Under the pieces are notes generated by a model. The model worked only from the letters and a program-made list of their open reading frames with translations, ran no database searches and was not told where the DNA came from. Shown piece by piece: positions 6,066 to 7,618 of a DNA stretch of 7,618 nucleotides. This stretch comes from Afipia sp. (GTDB lineage: Bacteria; Pseudomonadota; Alphaproteobacteria; Rhizobiales; Xanthobacteraceae): assembly GCA_026400415.1 (NCBI GenBank), contig JAPLPA010000286.1:1-7618 (forward strand), given 5' to 3'. Positions within the stretch are counted from its first letter, which is position 1; each line of letters starts with the position of its first letter. The position numbers and the translations under genes are program-made.

Positions 6066-7114
6066 CACGTTACGATGGTGCGCTCGAAGCCGTCGCGGAT
6101 TTTCTGCTCGGGCAATTCACGCCCGATAAACACGAGACGACTTTCGCGCGGCTCGTCGGCCTTCCATTTCCGCTGATGATCGCCTTCGAGCATCATGTGA
6201 ACGCCCTGAAACACGTAGCGCTCGTCGTCGCCCTTGAACGCCAAAATGCCTTTCGAGCGCAGGATTTTCTCGCCATCCTTGGCGACCAGATCCTGCAGCC
6301 AAGGCATAAACTTAGACGGGTCGACCGGCTTGTCGGTACGAAGCGACAGCGACTGCATGTCTTCGTCGTGAAAGTGTTGCAGGCCGCCATGCGCGTGGTC
6401 GTGACCGTGATGATGATGGTCATGGCCGTGATGATCGTGATCGTGATGATCGTGGCCGGCGCCTTCCAGAAATTCCGGCTCCAGTTCCAGAATGCGATCA
6501 AGGTCGAAAGCGCCACGCTCCAGCACATCCGAAAGTTTCACCTGGCAACGCTCGGTCCGATGCAGCGTCGCATAGGGATTGATGCCCCGAATTCGCGCCT
6601 CAACCTCAGCGAGTTCTGCCTTGCTGACCAGATCGGTCTTGTTGAGCACGATCACGTCGGCAAATGCGATCTGGTTATTGGCTTCCGGTGCATCCTTCAG
6701 ACGGTCGGCCAGCCATTTGGCATCGGCGACCGTCACCACCGCATCCAGCATGGTCTTGTCGCGAACGTCCTCATCGACAAAAAAAGTCTGAGCCACGGGA
6801 GCCGGATCGGCGAGACCCGTCGTCTCCAGAATGATCGCGTCGAACTTACCCTTGCGCTTCATCAAGCGGTCGATGATGCGTACCAGATCGCCGCGCACGG
6901 TGCAGCACACGCATCCATTATTCATCTCAAACACTTCTTCATCTGCCCCGATGATGAGGTCGTTATCGATTCCGATCTCGCCAAATTCATTGACGATGAC
7001 GGCGTATTTCTTGCCGTGATTTTCCGACAGGATTCTGTTGAGTAGCGTCGTCTTCCCGGCACCGAGATAGCCGGTCAGCACGGTCACTGGAATTTTCTTG
7101 GCGGCGTCAGGCAT
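6065..7114 (-). CDS. COG0523/CobW-family GTPase, probable zinc metallochaperone
   Basis: This is a G3E-family GTPase, predicted cytoplasmic, that likely delivers a metal (most likely zinc) to client proteins using GTP hydrolysis. In the 349-residue product the motifs are Walker A GYLGAGKT at 15-22, the NEFGEIGID switch segment near 42-50, the metal-binding CVCC (CxCC) at 68-71, ETTGLADPAP near 97-106, and the guanine-specificity motif NKTD at 158-161. A His/Asp-rich loop of about 29 residues (221-249) separates the GTPase domain from the C-terminal CobW_C domain. The ATG at 7114 is chosen because GGAG lies 5 bases before it; an in-frame ATG at 7129, five codons upstream, has no ribosome-binding site. 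The WD40 gene overlaps its stop codon, and a ZnuB-like permease gene lies 126 bases upstream on the same strand. No cobalamin genes are present, so a cobalamin role is unlikely. Zur control is plausible, but I saw no clear Zur box. Confidence 0.93.
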   Translation of the reverse strand: MPDAAKKIPVTVLTGYLGAGKTTLLNRILSENHGKKYAVIVNEFGEIGIDNDLIIGADEEVFEMNNGCVCCTVRGDLVRIIDRLMKRKGKFDAIILETTGLADPAPVAQTFFVDEDVRDKTMLDAVVTVADAKWLADRLKDAPEANNQIAFADVIVLNKTDLVSKAELAEVEARIRGINPYATLHRTERCQVKLSDVLERGAFDLDRILELEPEFLEGAGHDHHDHDHHGHDHHHHGHDHAHGGLQHFHDEDMQSLSLRTDKPVDPSKFMPWLQDLVAKDGEKILRSKGILAFKGDDERYVFQGVHMMLEGDHQRKWKADEPRESRLVFIGRELPEQKIRDGFERTIVT

Positions 7115-7119
7115 GAAGG

Positions 7120-7123
7120 CTCC
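7120..7123 (-). promoter_or_regulatory. Ribosome-binding site that fixes the CobW start
   Basis: GGAG on the - strand lies 5 bases before the ATG at 7112-7114. The upstream in-frame ATG at 7127-7129 is preceded by CGCGCCTATCA, with no purine-rich site. Confidence 0.6.
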
Positions 7124-7152
7124 GGGCATTGATAGGCGCGCTTGTTGGCACT

Positions 7153-7183
7153 CTTATATTGGGTCGAGGCAGGTCAATGTAAG
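7153..7183 (-). promoter_or_regulatory. Possible promoter for the CobW-WD40 pair
   Basis: On the - strand TATAAG (7158-7153) resembles a -10 box. CTTACA (7183-7178) lies 19 bases upstream of it; TTGACC (7177-7172) is a better -35 match but only 13 bases away. Neither spacing is ideal, so this is tentative. It sits 38 or more bases before the CobW ATG, inside the 126-base gap after the permease gene. Confidence 0.25.
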
Positions 7184-7207
7184 TGGCTGATTTGTCATGT
7201 CAGGTTG

Positions 7208-7223
7208 GTTTTGACGTCAACAC
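7208..7223. repeat. TTGACGTCAA palindrome between permease and CobW genes
   Basis: TTGACGTCAA (7211-7220) is a perfect 10-bp palindrome, with two further matching outer pairs (7208-7209 with 7222-7223) after one mismatch. It lies about 97 bases upstream of the CobW start and 17 bases downstream of the permease stop. It could be a binding site for a dimeric regulator, but it is not AT-rich like the alphaproteobacterial Zur boxes I know. Confidence 0.3.
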
Positions 7224-7240
7224 GCTCCCGCGTAACCCGA

Positions 7241-7618
7241 TCAAGCCTTCAAATGATGGGCCGGCGCGATACTCCGCAGAATTCCGTCCGCCGAACCAAA
7301 AAGTAAGGACAGGACATAGATTGCGCCGGCCATCAGCACGATGGCGGGACCGGCCGGTACGCCGGTCTGGATCGACGCGACGAGTCCCGCATATCCCGAC
7401 ACAATGGCGCTGACAATCGCAACCAGAATCATGCCCGAAATATCCCGCGACCAGAATTTTGCAATGGCCGCAGGCAGGATCATCAAGCCGACCGCGAGAA
7501 GCGTGCCGAGCGCGAGATAGGCACTGATCAAATTGACAACCACCAGTGCGAGAAAGGCGAGATGCGCCATTCCGCCCGCACGCCCCATCGTGCTCAAGAA
7601 GACCGGGTCGACGCATTC
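7241..7618 (-). CDS. ABC-3 family metal (Zn/Mn) transporter permease, ZnuB-like (5' partial)
   Basis: Only the last 125 residues are visible; the frame is open through the right edge, starting ECVDPVFLSTMGRAGG. The membrane permease of an ABC importer would move Zn2+ (or Mn2+) from a periplasmic binding protein into the cytoplasm. Three hydrophobic segments are seen, near visible residues 20-40 (FLALVVVNLISAYLALGTL), 53-75 and 84-104. LGTLLAVGLMILPAAIAKFWS at about 37-57 is the conserved stretch of the ABC-3 (ZnuB/MntB) family. Full members are about 270-290 residues, so somewhat more than half is outside. The TTG at 7595-7597 is an internal codon. The CobW gene with its His-rich loop downstream favours zinc over manganese. 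The substrate-binding protein and ATPase genes would be expected beyond the right edge. Confidence 0.82.
   Translation of the reverse strand, partial: ECVDPVFLSTMGRAGGMAHLAFLALVVVNLISAYLALGTLLAVGLMILPAAIAKFWSRDISGMILVAIVSAIVSGYAGLVASIQTGVPAGPAIVLMAGAIYVLSLLFGSADGILRSIAPAHHLKA

Noticed and set aside
6176..7045. 289-codon open frame on the + strand opposite the CobW gene
   Set aside because: The CobW frame has every GTPase motif. The antisense product is low-complexity Val/Met repeats created by the His codons.
7145..7162. TTGGCAC ... TTGGG on the + strand as a sigma-54 promoter
   Set aside because: The GC of the -12 element is missing, the spacing is off, and it points away from the CobW gene toward the 3' end of the permease gene.

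Overview
The window looks like chromosomal DNA from an alphaproteobacterium of the Hyphomicrobiales, most likely the Bradyrhizobium/Rhodopseudomonas/Afipia group (Nitrobacteraceae). The reasons are moderately high GC, a homospermidine synthase with its ornithine decarboxylase nearby, a perfect alphaproteobacterial EcfG-type stress promoter, and a CobW-WD40 gene pair. The genus is an inference from gene content and protein style; no search was run.

Left half (1-4560, all + strand): a polyamine region. It starts with a type III PLP-dependent ornithine decarboxylase (5' end cut by the window edge). Next come a GNAT acetyltransferase, a shortened RidA/YjgF-family gene, a CDF-family metal exporter with a His-rich N-terminus, and homospermidine synthase (hss). 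The decarboxylase would make putrescine and Hss would join putrescine units into sym-homospermidine. The GNAT and Rid proteins are plausible accessory enzymes, but their substrates are unknown. The spacers before the GNAT and rid genes hold strong hairpins, so expression inside the cluster may be tuned gene by gene. A rho-independent terminator that works on both strands closes the region after hss.

Right half (4569-7618, all - strand): reading in the direction of transcription, the 3' end of an ABC-3 family metal transporter permease (ZnuB-like, cut by the window edge), a COG0523/CobW GTPase with a CxCC motif and a long His-rich loop, and a WD40 beta-propeller protein whose ATG overlaps the CobW stop codon. 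This looks like a zinc acquisition and delivery module. Beyond it lies a separate gene for a small single-pass membrane protein with a Pro/Ala-rich tail. That gene has its own GGAAC-N16-CGTT promoter, which suggests control by the general stress response.

Most worth a second look: the EcfG-type promoter and the inverted repeat touching it; the roughly 18-residue in-frame gap in the Rid protein; the translationally coupled CobW-WD40 pair beside a metal permease; and the 14-bp bulged hairpin just before the rid ribosome-binding site. No gap without a gene exceeds 135 bases. I saw no tRNA, rRNA, CRISPR array, insertion sequence or phage gene.
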